In this document: in pieces, positions 1-7,655 of the stretch
Numbering within the stretch: the stretch's first letter is position 1
Layout: every line of letters starts with the position of its first letter
Origin: Actinomycetota bacterium
GTDB lineage: Bacteria; Actinomycetota; Actinomycetes; S36-B12
Assembly (NCBI GenBank): GCA_010029945.1
Contig: RGQW01000062.1
Span: forward strand, 1-8,970
Direction of reading: 5' to 3'
DNA: 8,970 bases
The notes under the pieces: model-generated
Seen by the model: the letters and a program-made list of their open reading frames with translations, nothing else
Told to the model about the DNA's origin: nothing
Databases searched by the model: none
Position numbers and translations under genes: made by a program

Positions 1-58
1 CTGCGAACGCCCTTGGTTCCCGATCGCATTTCGAGGTGAGTCCCCGTAACCTGAGATT

Positions 59-65
59 AGGAGGG
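59..65 (+). promoter_or_regulatory. Shine-Dalgarno site fixing the PAC2 gene start
   Basis: A full AGGAGGG run ends 3 bases before the ATG at 69. The alternative in-frame GTG at 36 has no comparable site and would add 11 residues with no family match that I recognise, so the ATG is preferred. The spacing is short but workable. Confidence 0.7.
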
Positions 66-68
66 TTT

Positions 69-1022
69 ATGAGATCGCCGAGAAAGTTGCTGACGTTTCA
101 CACCGATCCCAGCACGATCGCGCCTCCGCGTGTTCCGACTCTGGTGCACGCTTTTCAGGGATTTGTGGATGCCGGTGGCGGTGTTCGGCAGGCAGCCGAT
201 CACATTCGGGAGACCTGCACCACCGAACTTGTGGCGACGTTCGATTCTGATGAGTTGCTTGACTACCGCGCGCGACGCCCACGAATGACCTTCTCCTCGG
301 ACCATTTCTCCGCGGTGGAGTCGTCTCGACTCGAAGTGAATCGAGTTGTCGATGCCGAAGGTCGCGACTTCTTCCTGTTAGACGGTCCGGAGCCCGATTA
401 CCAGTGGAATCGCTTTCTGGCGGCGGTCGATCTGCTGGTCGATGAGTTCGGTCTATCCCACGCGGTGGGACTCACCGCCATTCCCTGGCCGGCACCGCAC
501 ACGCGTCCGATCGGCATCACGGTGCACGGAAACGACGCCGCGTTGACCGCGGGCCGCAGCGCTGTCCTGGGCGATATCGAAGTTCCCGGGCACATGGGTG
601 CGTTACTCGAATTCCACCTCGGCCAGCGCAGCCTGTCATCGATCGGGGTGACAGCCCAGGTGCCCCACTACCTCGTGCAATTCGACTATCCGAGATGCGC
701 GATGGTGCTGATCGAGGGGCTTACCGAGGTGACCGGACTGCGCTTGACGGGCATGGGCCTGGAGTCCCAGGCCGAGAAAGCCGACGGCGAGGTCGCAGAG
801 CAGTTGACGGGCAACGAGGAATTCGCCGCGGTCGTGAGCGCTCTGGAGACGCAGTACGACCAGATGATCGAAGCACGCAGCGCGCTGACCAAGCCAAGCA
901 GTGCTCCGCAGGGTGAGGTGCCCAGTGGTGACGAGATCGCTGCCCAGGTAGAGGAATTCCTTGCAGGCCTCGAAGGCTCGACCGATAAGGAAGACAAGTC
1001 GGGCAACGAAGACGCGTCTTAG
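69..1022 (+). CDS. PAC2 (proteasome assembly chaperone 2) family protein
   Basis: A 317-residue protein of the actinobacterial PAC2 family, resembling what I remember of mycobacterial Rv2714. Seen in the sequence: the N-terminal block HAFQGFVDAGGGVRQAADHI (residues 27-46), the block TELVATFDSDELLDYRARRP (52-71), PHTRP (143-147) and VPHYLVQFDYP (198-208), in the expected order. A charged helical C-terminal stretch (about 250-300) ends in a hydrophilic acidic tail. There is no signal peptide or membrane segment, so it should be cytoplasmic. Eukaryotic PAC2 is a proteasome assembly chaperone. The role of the bacterial relatives is not established and no proteasome gene lies in this window, so no function is assigned. 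The start is ATG 69, set by an AGGAGGG site. The gene is convergent with the hydrolase that follows, separated by only 37 bp. Confidence 0.88.
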   Translation: MRSPRKLLTFHTDPSTIAPPRVPTLVHAFQGFVDAGGGVRQAADHIRETCTTELVATFDSDELLDYRARRPRMTFSSDHFSAVESSRLEVNRVVDAEGRDFFLLDGPEPDYQWNRFLAAVDLLVDEFGLSHAVGLTAIPWPAPHTRPIGITVHGNDAALTAGRSAVLGDIEVPGHMGALLEFHLGQRSLSSIGVTAQVPHYLVQFDYPRCAMVLIEGLTEVTGLRLTGMGLESQAEKADGEVAEQLTGNEEFAAVVSALETQYDQMIEARSALTKPSSAPQGEVPSGDEIAAQVEEFLAGLEGSTDKEDKSGNEDAS

Positions 1023-1023
1023 A

Positions 1024-1064
1024 GTTGAGCGGTTAGGCCGTCAGAATTCGTATCGGCGCTTAAC
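1024..1064. terminator. possible bidirectional terminator between convergent genes
   Basis: A bulged stem: GTTGAGC (1024-1030) pairs with GCTTAAC (1058-1064) with one G-T wobble, and GCCG (1037-1040) pairs with CGGC (1054-1057). The left side carries a 6-base bulge. It lies exactly between two converging genes and overlaps the hydrolase stop codon. There is no T-run on either side and the stem is imperfect, so this is a weak call. Confidence 0.3.
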
Positions 1065-2601
1065 TTGAGCACACGGTCCCTGGTTCCGGCAGGTCGCCGG
1101 TGAGCAGGTAGGTGTCCGCGAAATTGTCGATGCACAGGTTGCTACCGCCATACACCGTGTGACCGTCGCCGCGGTGGGTCAAGAGTCGACTGGTCGGGAG
1201 TTGGGCACGCAGCGCCTGTGACCATGCGTAGGGAGTTGCCGGATCGTAGGTCGTTCCAATGATCAAGATGGGTGCGCTCGTGGTGGAGGTCACCGGCGCG
1301 GGTGGTGTGTCCGAATGTCCGAACCACGTGCTGCACGGGGCGTTGCCCCAGGACATCGCGACGGCCATCTGTGGAACCCGGGCATCGGTCGACCACTCGG
1401 ATGCCGCTCGGCGCAGGCCCTTGATACCTGGCGTCGGGGGATAATCCCAGCACCCGATGGCGTAGAAGGCCGACGTGATGTTGCTGCCGAAGGTGTTGGG
1501 GCCGGTTTGGTCATTCGCCAACTGTGCGAGCAGTTGCAGAGTCGAACCGTCGCCGTCGAGCGCTTGGCTCAATCCCGAACGCAGCGTCGGCCATAGATCG
1601 GTCGAATACATCGAGAAGAACAGGGCTGTGAGGGCCTCGGCTTGCACGAGGCGCCGGCTGCCATCTGATGGCAGTGGTGCCCGGTCGAGTTGCACGAGTA
1701 GTCGGTTGATGGCCGAGAGCACTCCTGCCTGCGTTGTCGCGATGCAGTTCGATCGCTTCGCACAATCGGCGGCGAAGCGGGCGATGGCTCGTTGGAATCC
1801 TGCAGATTGATCTTCGGACACTTCCATCGCGTTCAGAGACGGATCTACTGCTCCGTCGAGAACCATGCGTCCCACACGGTCCGGGAAGCGTTGGGCATAC
1901 AGAGCACCGAGTTCGGTCCCGTAGGAAAAGCCGAACCAGTTCAACTCGTCATCACCGAGGACGCGGCGAAGGATGTCCATGTCGCGCACGGTGTTCTCGG
2001 TGCCGACAGATCGAGCGAGAGCAGCATCGCGATCGAGACACCCTTGGGAAATGCGATCGGCTCGGGAGAACAGTGTGCGCCGCTCGCGGGCGGTGTCGGG
2101 CGTGATGTCGGTCCGATTCCAGCGCAGTATCTGCTTGTCGGTAAGGCAGGTGACGGGTGTGGACTGTCCGACTCCACGTGGATCGAATCCGACGATGTCG
2201 TAGACCGCTCGAACATCTGAGTCGATGACGGTGCTGAGGTATTCGGCGAAGTCCACGCCGCCCGCCCCAGGGCCGCCGGGATTGACCAGCAGGCTCCCGC
2301 GCGCATTGCCGCTGGCGGGGATGCGAAGGACGGCGAGATCCAGGGTTCGACCTGTGGGATTGCGGTAGTCCAGCGGCACGGTGACCGTCCCGCATTCGGA
2401 GCCACGTGCTGCATCGTCGCAGGGGCCCCACGTGAGGGTCTGGGTGTAGAAGCGCGCCAGATCGGCATCTGCCTCGTCCGCTGCAGCGGGGGAGACCATG
2501 ACCGGGGAGACGATGACCGCGGATCCCAGGACGGCCACACCAGCGCACCCACCGATCCACCTGCGTGCCCGCCGCCTCATAGCTGCCTGCGAACGCCTCA
2601 T
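1060..2601 (-). CDS. secreted alpha/beta hydrolase, TAP-like (tripeptidyl aminopeptidase) family
   Basis: A 513-residue exported serine hydrolase. The N-terminus has an arginine-rich n-region (residues 1-14), a hydrophobic core (about 16-37) and a likely signal peptidase site after SPAAA at residue 41. The fold motifs are in order: oxyanion-loop motif NPGGPGAGG (107-115), GFDPRG (138-143), nucleophile elbow GFSYG with Ser226, acid Asp453 in GTTYDPATP, and His481 in GDGHTVYGG. The C-terminal part fits the TAP-like C-terminal domain. The mature region has ten cysteines (61, 70, 152, 188, 280, 286, 384, 423, 490, 511), an even number consistent with disulfides outside the cytoplasm. Related enzymes include Streptomyces tripeptidyl aminopeptidase and mycobacterial lipase/protease-like hydrolases, so the substrate (peptide or ester) is open. 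ATG 2601 has no Shine-Dalgarno site; a -10-like TACGGT sits 7 bases upstream, suggesting a leaderless message. ATG 2580 is an alternative start. Confidence 0.88.
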   Translation of the reverse strand: MRRSQAAMRRRARRWIGGCAGVAVLGSAVIVSPVMVSPAAADEADADLARFYTQTLTWGPCDDAARGSECGTVTVPLDYRNPTGRTLDLAVLRIPASGNARGSLLVNPGGPGAGGVDFAEYLSTVIDSDVRAVYDIVGFDPRGVGQSTPVTCLTDKQILRWNRTDITPDTARERRTLFSRADRISQGCLDRDAALARSVGTENTVRDMDILRRVLGDDELNWFGFSYGTELGALYAQRFPDRVGRMVLDGAVDPSLNAMEVSEDQSAGFQRAIARFAADCAKRSNCIATTQAGVLSAINRLLVQLDRAPLPSDGSRRLVQAEALTALFFSMYSTDLWPTLRSGLSQALDGDGSTLQLLAQLANDQTGPNTFGSNITSAFYAIGCWDYPPTPGIKGLRRAASEWSTDARVPQMAVAMSWGNAPCSTWFGHSDTPPAPVTSTTSAPILIIGTTYDPATPYAWSQALRAQLPTSRLLTHRGDGHTVYGGSNLCIDNFADTYLLTGDLPEPGTVCSS

Positions 2602-2608
2602 GGCTGAG

Positions 2609-2614
2609 ACCGTA
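2609..2614 (-). promoter_or_regulatory. candidate -10 box for a leaderless hydrolase message
   Basis: On the minus strand TACGGT matches the actinobacterial TANNNT -10 pattern and ends 7 bases before the ATG at 2601, so transcription could begin at or next to the start codon. No Shine-Dalgarno site precedes this ATG. No convincing -35 was found at 17 or 18 bases, so the call rests on position and the -10 alone. Confidence 0.35.
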
Positions 2615-2678
2615 CGTCATGGCATACGCCGAGCCGTGGCGGCGACCGCTCTTCGGTGATGGGGTGCGCGCCGCTACC

Positions 2679-2714
2679 GGTCGGGGAGATGGTCCTGGAG
2701 ACGGTCGGGGAGAC
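2679..2714 (+). repeat. three 12-bp tandem repeats upstream of oleA
   Basis: Three consecutive 12-base units begin at 2679, 2691 and 2703: GGTCGGGGAGAT, GGTCCTGGAGAC and GGTCGGGGAGAC. Units 1 and 3 differ only at the last base; unit 2 also differs at two inner positions. They lie in the divergent gap between the hydrolase and oleA, 53 bp before the oleA ATG. A 12-bp period is just over one helical turn, so a multi-site DNA-binding protein is possible. That role is inferred. Confidence 0.6.
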
Positions 2715-2721
2715 TCCCGAC
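2704..2721. promoter_or_regulatory. inverted repeat, possible operator for the ole operon
   Basis: GTCGGG (2704-2709) and CCCGAC (2716-2721) form a perfect 6-bp inverted repeat with a 6-base spacer. The left arm lies inside the third tandem unit. It could be an operator or a leader hairpin. No oleA promoter was recognised, so its position relative to a transcription start is unknown. Confidence 0.35.
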
Positions 2722-2750
2722 GGCGGTATCGCGCTGGTCATGGCAGGCTA

Positions 2751-2756
2751 GGGGGG
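2751..2756 (+). promoter_or_regulatory. G-rich ribosome binding site before oleA
   Basis: GGGGGG ends 10 bases before the ATG at 2767. A second purine run, AAGGGGG (2785-2791), lies 8 bases before an in-frame GTG at 2800, giving a 354-residue alternative product. The upstream limit is firm: an in-frame TAG sits at 2749-2751. Confidence 0.45.
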
Positions 2757-2766
2757 CACAGCACGC

Positions 2767-3864
2767 ATGTCGGATCCGTCTTCGAAGGGGGCCACTCGGG
2801 TGAGCCAGGGCGTCAGCGCGGTCGATGACCTTCCAACTCCCTCGACGGGCAGTTCGGTATTCACCTTCACGGATACGGCCGTGCTGGCGGTGTCCGCGGT
2901 CGACGCACCCGAGGTGATCACGTCCTCTGACATCGACGGATGGCTCGCTCCGGCGTACGCGAGTGCGGGTTTGCATGGAGGAATGCTGGAGCAGCTGGCA
3001 GGAATCTCCGAGCGTCGTTGGTGGCCGTCGGATGTGACATTCGCTGATGCAGCCGCGATGGCTGGCGCCAAGGCCATCGCAGAAGCCGGCGTTGATCCCC
3101 GAGCCATCGGTTTGCTGGTGGATACATCCGTGTGTCGTGAGCGGTTGGAGCCGTCCGCATCCGTTGATGTGCACCGTCAACTCGGACTCTCATCAGCATG
3201 TGTGAACTTCGATCTGTCGAACGCGTGCTTGGGCTTCATGAGCGGAATGCAACTCGCGGCCAACATGATCGACAGCGGGCAGATCGATTACGCATTGATC
3301 GTCGATGGTGAAGGAAGCCGTCAGCCTCAGCAGGCGACCATCGAGCGTCTCAACTCCCAGGGCGCGACCCGAGAAGACATTGTGGAGAACTTCGCCACAT
3401 TCACGTTGGGCTCCGGCGGAGCGGCGATGGTCCTCGGGCGCGCGTCGCAGCATCGGGAAGGCCACAGGTTCCTCGGCGGTGTGTCGCGGGCTGCCACCGA
3501 GCATCACCTTCTGTGCACGGGTGATCTGACGGGAATGCGCACCGACAGTCGTGCGCTGCTCGAAGCAGCGGTGGACCTTGCCGTGCTCACCTGGACCGAT
3601 GCCGCCGAACACTTCGACTGGACCGACCTGACGATGTATGTGATCCATCAGGTGTCGAAGATCCACACCGAAGCGATCGCTCGTGCCCTGAAGATCGATC
3701 CTGAACGTGTGCCGCAGACCTTCCCCACGCGAGGCAACATCGGACCGGCGTCGGTCCCCTTCACGTTGGCGATGAATTCCGAACATCTGGTGTCGGGAGA
3801 CAGGGTCGCCTGCATGGGCATCGGCTCGGGCTTGAATGCCGCTGTCATCGACATCGAGTGGTGA
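2767..3864 (+). CDS. oleA: OleA, acyl-CoA head-to-head condensing enzyme (thiolase superfamily)
   Basis: A 365-residue enzyme that joins two long-chain acyl-CoAs by a non-decarboxylating Claisen condensation to give a 2-alkyl-3-keto acid, the first step of long-chain olefin biosynthesis. The OleA signature residues are present: Glu128 in CRERLEPS (the glutamate unique to OleA among FabH-like enzymes), catalytic Cys154 in SNACLGF, His294 in VIHQVS, and Asn324 in RGNIGPASVP. The C-terminus GIGSGLNAAVIDIEW matches the family ending. The first ~30 residues extend beyond what I remember of Xanthomonas OleA, whose N-terminus aligns from about residue 31. They are low-complexity and polar, so the true start may be GTG 2800. 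This is the first gene of a three-gene operon; its stop overlaps the start of oleBC. FabH is rejected because of Glu128 and the downstream Ole genes. Confidence 0.93.
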   Translation: MSDPSSKGATRVSQGVSAVDDLPTPSTGSSVFTFTDTAVLAVSAVDAPEVITSSDIDGWLAPAYASAGLHGGMLEQLAGISERRWWPSDVTFADAAAMAGAKAIAEAGVDPRAIGLLVDTSVCRERLEPSASVDVHRQLGLSSACVNFDLSNACLGFMSGMQLAANMIDSGQIDYALIVDGEGSRQPQQATIERLNSQGATREDIVENFATFTLGSGGAAMVLGRASQHREGHRFLGGVSRAATEHHLLCTGDLTGMRTDSRALLEAAVDLAVLTWTDAAEHFDWTDLTMYVIHQVSKIHTEAIARALKIDPERVPQTFPTRGNIGPASVPFTLAMNSEHLVSGDRVACMGIGSGLNAAVIDIEW

Positions 3865-6593
3865 CTTCGGCGCGGATTCCCGCTCGCACCGCACCTCCCG
3901 TGAAGGGGTTCGACCCAACGTGGTCCCGGATTGTCTTCATCGACGACGAACACATCGACTACGAGCGCATCAACAACGAAGGTGCGCAACAGCTGGCTGA
4001 AGCGTCGCAATCGGTCGACGAGATCAAGCCGGTTGTCGAGACGCTGGGAGTCCACGTTCTCGATACGAATCCCGAACACGTCGAACTCACCGTTGTGTGT
4101 GTTCATGGAAATCCAACGTGGTCCTATCTGTGGCGCAACGTCGCTCGACAAGCACCTCCAACGGTGCGCGTCATCGCCCCCGATCAGGTCGGTATGGGTT
4201 TCTCCGCGAGAAGCGGCGGAATCCGCCGACTCGATCAGCGCGTTCGAGACCTGTCAGCAATCGTAGGCAGCCTGGATGTTCGCGGACCGGTCGTCGTTCT
4301 CGCCCACGACTGGGGAGGACCCGTCGCGCTCGGCTGGAGTGAGAACGTCATGGGGGACGAAGACTCGCCGTTTTGGATGGCCGGCGTTGTCCTGACGAAT
4401 ACCGCTGTGCACCAACCGGAGCATCGGGGCATTCCGTGGGTCATCGCAGCGACGCGCCTACCGGGCATCCGTGGAGTGATGACCCGCCGGACACAGGGCT
4501 TTGTTCGGGCGACAACCCGAATCTCCCGAGTCGATGCCGAGACGGCGCGTGCGTTCCGAGCTCCGTATCCCACGGCTCCAGACCGTCACGCGATCGATGA
4601 TTTTGTGGCGGATATTCCGACCGGACCCGACCACCCGACCTCGGCGGTCCTCGAGGGAATCGCTTCGCGACTCGACACACTCGCGGACGTCCCTACCTTG
4701 CTGGTCTGGGGAATGCGCGACCCCGTCTTTTCAGTGCGATACCTGGACGACCTCCGCCGACGGCTGCCGCATGCGATCGTGCAGCAGTATCCGGATGCTG
4801 GGCATCTGGTGTTGGAGGATCGCCCAGACGCCATCGCCGATATTTGGTCCTGGATAGTGCGTGTTCCCGCGTCACTCGATGGTGGCGAGAAAGACACAGA
4901 TTCAGACCTCGTGCACGCGCACGAAGCGACGGAAGACGACCTTGGAAAGAACCTTCGGCGACGAGGTCGAGGTTCTACTTCTGCGGCAGTGGCGATGTCC
5001 GAGCCAGCGTCGGGTGCATCACGGGGTGCATCGCCGGAATCCGATCTCTTCCGAGATGTGTCGTGGGGGGCACTCGAGGGTCGTGTTGCCGAGCTCGCCG
5101 ACGCCTTCGCGCGCCGAGGAGTCAGCGCGGGCGATCGGGTCGCGGTCTTGATTCCCCCGGGAGCTGACTTGCTCGCCGTTGTGTACGCGGTGTGGCGGAT
5201 CGGAGCCAGCATCGTGGTCATCGACGCTGCTCATGGTGCGCGATCCCTGCTTCGCTCGCTCAGGGGCGCCCGGGTGGATCACGTCGTGGCCGTGCGCCGA
5301 GCCGCGCCGGTGGTTCGTCTCCTGAACGTGCCAGGAGAAGTTTTTTGGCAGCACCGTTTGGCTGGGTTGTTGGATGCTGAAGCCCAGCCTCACGGCGTAG
5401 CGGCGGCCCACGTTGCCCATTCAGATGCTGCGATCGTGTTCACATCGGGAGCGACGGGCCCGGCCAAGGCGGTCGCGTACTCCCGAGCCGGAATCGCCGC
5501 CACTCGGGACACCCTGCTCGGTCACTATGAGTTCACCGACGACGACGTCCTCGTTGCCGCTTTTGCACCCTGGGCGGTGCTGGGCCCTCTGTTGGGCATC
5601 TCCTCGGTCATTCCGGCGATGGATGCCTCGCGTCCGGGTTCATTAACGGCGGAGTCGTTGTCGGCGGCGATGGAGCATGCCGGGGGAACGGTCATGTGGA
5701 TGTCACCGGCGGCGCTGAGTTCGGTGCTCTCCGGGGCTCGACCGGGCTCGGACACCCGCACCCGCCTCGCGGGCGCCGGATCGTCTCTTCGGCTGCTATT
5801 GCTCGCGGGTGCACCGATCGCCCGATCGTTGCTGCGCGACGTCATGGACCTGTGGCCGGAGTGTGACGTTCGCACGCCGTACGGCATGACCGAGGTTCTC
5901 CCGGCAACGGACGTGACCGCTCGCGAGGTGCTCGCAGAGCCGCCGGGGGCGGGGGTGCTCGTCGGTCGGCCGCTGCCGTCGGTGGAGATCGCTGTGGCGG
6001 TGGTGGATTCTGATGGCACGCCGTCGAGCGAACTGAGCACCGAGGCGGGAGTACTCGGGGAAGTAGCCCTGCGAGCTCCTCATCTGAAGGATCGGTACGA
6101 CGCACAAGCGTTCGTGGAGCAACGCACCTCACGCAATCGGGGATGGCACCGGACGGGGGATGTCGGAGTTCTCGATACGCAGGGCCGGCTATGGCTCGAG
6201 GGTCGTCTGGGCCACGTGATCACCACGGTGAACGGGCCGGTTGGCCCGGTGTCGATCGAACAGCGCATCGAGGAGGGTCTGGGCGGAGTCGGCGCCGACC
6301 GGATCGTGACTGCAGCGGTCGGTGTGGGACCAGCCGGTGCGCAAGTGCTCGTGGTTGTGTGCGCTCCCGCCGTCGTCGGCGCAGGTGCGCCACGGATACG
6401 GCAACGGCACGTCGATCTCGCGGAGATGAGCCTCGCGACGCGTGTGCGCGCGATCGCGCGCGATGCGCATGTGCCCGATGTGGCGGCGGTGCTGTGGATC
6501 GATCGGATGCCGGTGGATATCCGGCACGGGGCCAAGATCGACCGTGCGCGCCTTGCGGCAGACGCGGAGCGGCTTCTTGCGGGGCACGGATGA
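3858..6593 (+). CDS. oleBC: OleBC fusion: beta-lactone decarboxylase plus beta-lactone synthetase
   Basis: A 911-residue bifunctional protein for the last two steps of olefin synthesis. Residues 1-340 are OleB, an alpha/beta hydrolase related to haloalkane dehalogenases: HGNPTWSYLW (83-92), nucleophile Asp151 in AHDWGG, acid Asp288 in WGMRDPVF, and His316 in AGHLVLEDRP. It converts a cis-beta-lactone to a cis-olefin and CO2. An acidic linker (about 341-362) leads into OleC, an ANL-family adenylating enzyme that closes a beta-hydroxy acid to the beta-lactone with ATP. OleC motifs: P-loop FTSGATGPAK (528-537), YGMTEVLP (675-682), HRTGDVG (764-770), EGRLGHVI (781-788), and Lys893 in PVDIRHGAKIDR. 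Such fusions are known from actinobacteria including Micrococcus luteus. GTG 3858 and the adjacent GTG 3861 are both possible starts; 3861 makes a GTGA overlap with the oleA stop, so translation is probably coupled. Confidence 0.94.
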   Translation: MVTSARIPARTAPPVKGFDPTWSRIVFIDDEHIDYERINNEGAQQLAEASQSVDEIKPVVETLGVHVLDTNPEHVELTVVCVHGNPTWSYLWRNVARQAPPTVRVIAPDQVGMGFSARSGGIRRLDQRVRDLSAIVGSLDVRGPVVVLAHDWGGPVALGWSENVMGDEDSPFWMAGVVLTNTAVHQPEHRGIPWVIAATRLPGIRGVMTRRTQGFVRATTRISRVDAETARAFRAPYPTAPDRHAIDDFVADIPTGPDHPTSAVLEGIASRLDTLADVPTLLVWGMRDPVFSVRYLDDLRRRLPHAIVQQYPDAGHLVLEDRPDAIADIWSWIVRVPASLDGGEKDTDSDLVHAHEATEDDLGKNLRRRGRGSTSAAVAMSEPASGASRGASPESDLFRDVSWGALEGRVAELADAFARRGVSAGDRVAVLIPPGADLLAVVYAVWRIGASIVVIDAAHGARSLLRSLRGARVDHVVAVRRAAPVVRLLNVPGEVFWQHRLAGLLDAEAQPHGVAAAHVAHSDAAIVFTSGATGPAKAVAYSRAGIAATRDTLLGHYEFTDDDVLVAAFAPWAVLGPLLGISSVIPAMDASRPGSLTAESLSAAMEHAGGTVMWMSPAALSSVLSGARPGSDTRTRLAGAGSSLRLLLLAGAPIARSLLRDVMDLWPECDVRTPYGMTEVLPATDVTAREVLAEPPGAGVLVGRPLPSVEIAVAVVDSDGTPSSELSTEAGVLGEVALRAPHLKDRYDAQAFVEQRTSRNRGWHRTGDVGVLDTQGRLWLEGRLGHVITTVNGPVGPVSIEQRIEEGLGGVGADRIVTAAVGVGPAGAQVLVVVCAPAVVGAGAPRIRQRHVDLAEMSLATRVRAIARDAHVPDVAAVLWIDRMPVDIRHGAKIDRARLAADAERLLAGHG

Positions 6594-7615
6594 GTGGGAG
6601 CCTTTCGTCGCCGGGGTCGAAAGGTCGACTGCTGGTCACAGGTGGGCGCGGCTTGCTCGGAAGCGCTGTCGTGCGGGCGGCGCTCGCGGATGGCTGGGAT
6701 GTTGTGTGCTTTCAGCGGCACCCCTCGGGGATGGCCGATGAGCAATCGACGGGCGGTGCACGCGTAAAGGACTTCCTGGGATCCATCGTCGAGGCCTCCG
6801 ATGTGCGACGGGCGCTCGAGGGCGTGGACGCGGTCGTTCATTTGGCAGCGCGGGTAGGAATCGACGGGTCGTGGTCGCAATTCGAGACTGTCAACGTCGA
6901 AGGAACCCGCCTCGTTCTCGACTGTGCAGCCGACGCGGGCGTCCACGCGTTCGTCTACGTGTCCTCTCCGTCGGTAGCGCACGTGGGGGAGCCGCTCATC
7001 GCCGCTGCAGCCGATACTGCCGATCCGGCTCGAACCCGCGGTCACTACTCGCGATCGAAGGCGATGGCCGAGCGCATCGCGCTCGATCCGCGCGTCAGCA
7101 TGCCGGTCGTTGCGGTGCGACCACATTTGGTGTGGGGCCCGGGTGATCAGCAATTGGTCGGACGCATCATCGATCGAGCTGCGAGTGGTCGCCTGTTCCT
7201 GATCGACGGCGGCCGCGCCCTCATTGACACGACCTATGTCGATAACGCAGGAGAGGCCATTGTGCGGGCGCTGGACAGAGCACAGGATCCGTCGGTCCGA
7301 GGCCGCGCCTTCGTGGTGAGCAACGGTGAGCCCCGACCGGTGCGCGACGTCATTGAGGCCATCGTCGACGCGGCCGGGGTCGAGGTATCCGTGAGGTCCA
7401 TTCCCCGAGGCCCCGCGTGGGTGGCCGGAACCGTGGGCGAGGCCGCGGCTTCGGTTTCCGGTCGAGAGCCGGTCATCACTCGATTTCTCGTCGAGCAGCT
7501 GTCCACGGCGCATTGGTTCGACCCTCGTCAGACATGGGAAGCGCTCCGATGGAGGCCCCGGGTCTCCTTCGACGAGGGAATCGCCCGGTTGGCAGCGTCG
7601 CTTCGGCGCGCCTAA
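6590..7615 (+). CDS. oleD: OleD, NADPH-dependent 2-alkyl-3-ketoalkanoic acid reductase
   Basis: A 341-residue extended short-chain dehydrogenase/reductase that reduces the beta-keto acid made by OleA to the beta-hydroxy acid used by OleC. Seen: Rossmann motif TGGRGLLG (17-24), NAG-like HLAAR (84-88), active-site Ser in VSSPSVAH (124-131), catalytic Tyr153 and Lys157 in YSRSK, and RPHLVWGPGDQQLV (177-190). The late block GREPVITRFLVEQLSTAHWF (301-320) also matches what I recall of Xanthomonas OleD and separates it from ordinary 3-beta-HSD or NDP-sugar epimerases. The start is ATG 6590, overlapping the oleBC TGA as ATGA; there is no strong ribosome binding site, so translational coupling is likely. 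It is the last gene of the operon. The reading frame stays open upstream within oleBC, but that part is out-of-frame shadow. Confidence 0.93.
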   Translation: MSGSLSSPGSKGRLLVTGGRGLLGSAVVRAALADGWDVVCFQRHPSGMADEQSTGGARVKDFLGSIVEASDVRRALEGVDAVVHLAARVGIDGSWSQFETVNVEGTRLVLDCAADAGVHAFVYVSSPSVAHVGEPLIAAAADTADPARTRGHYSRSKAMAERIALDPRVSMPVVAVRPHLVWGPGDQQLVGRIIDRAASGRLFLIDGGRALIDTTYVDNAGEAIVRALDRAQDPSVRGRAFVVSNGEPRPVRDVIEAIVDAAGVEVSVRSIPRGPAWVAGTVGEAAASVSGREPVITRFLVEQLSTAHWFDPRQTWEALRWRPRVSFDEGIARLAASLRRA

Positions 7616-7655
7616 GCCGACGAATGCCCATGGGCCGGTAGACAAGGGCCACCAG

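Noticed and set aside
2536..2556. Possible lipobox (IGGC, Cys19) in the hydrolase leader
   Set aside because: The cysteine is preceded by an Arg-rich n-region with no hydrophobic core before it. The hydrophobic stretch lies after it, and a standard signal peptidase site follows at residue 41.
2619..2828. Open frame of 69 codons across the divergent intergenic region
   Set aside because: It overlaps the oleA start in another frame. Its Gly/Asp/Arg-rich translation comes from the 12-bp tandem repeats, and it has no ribosome binding site.
6143..6589. 149-codon upstream extension of oleD in the same frame
   Set aside because: It lies inside oleBC in a different frame, is Arg/Gly/Cys-rich, and the OleD fold begins just after ATG 6590.
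7627..7636. Palindrome GCCCATGGGC after oleD
   Set aside because: A 10-bp self-complementary sequence with no room for a loop. Such palindromes are frequent in GC-rich DNA and nothing nearby supports a role.
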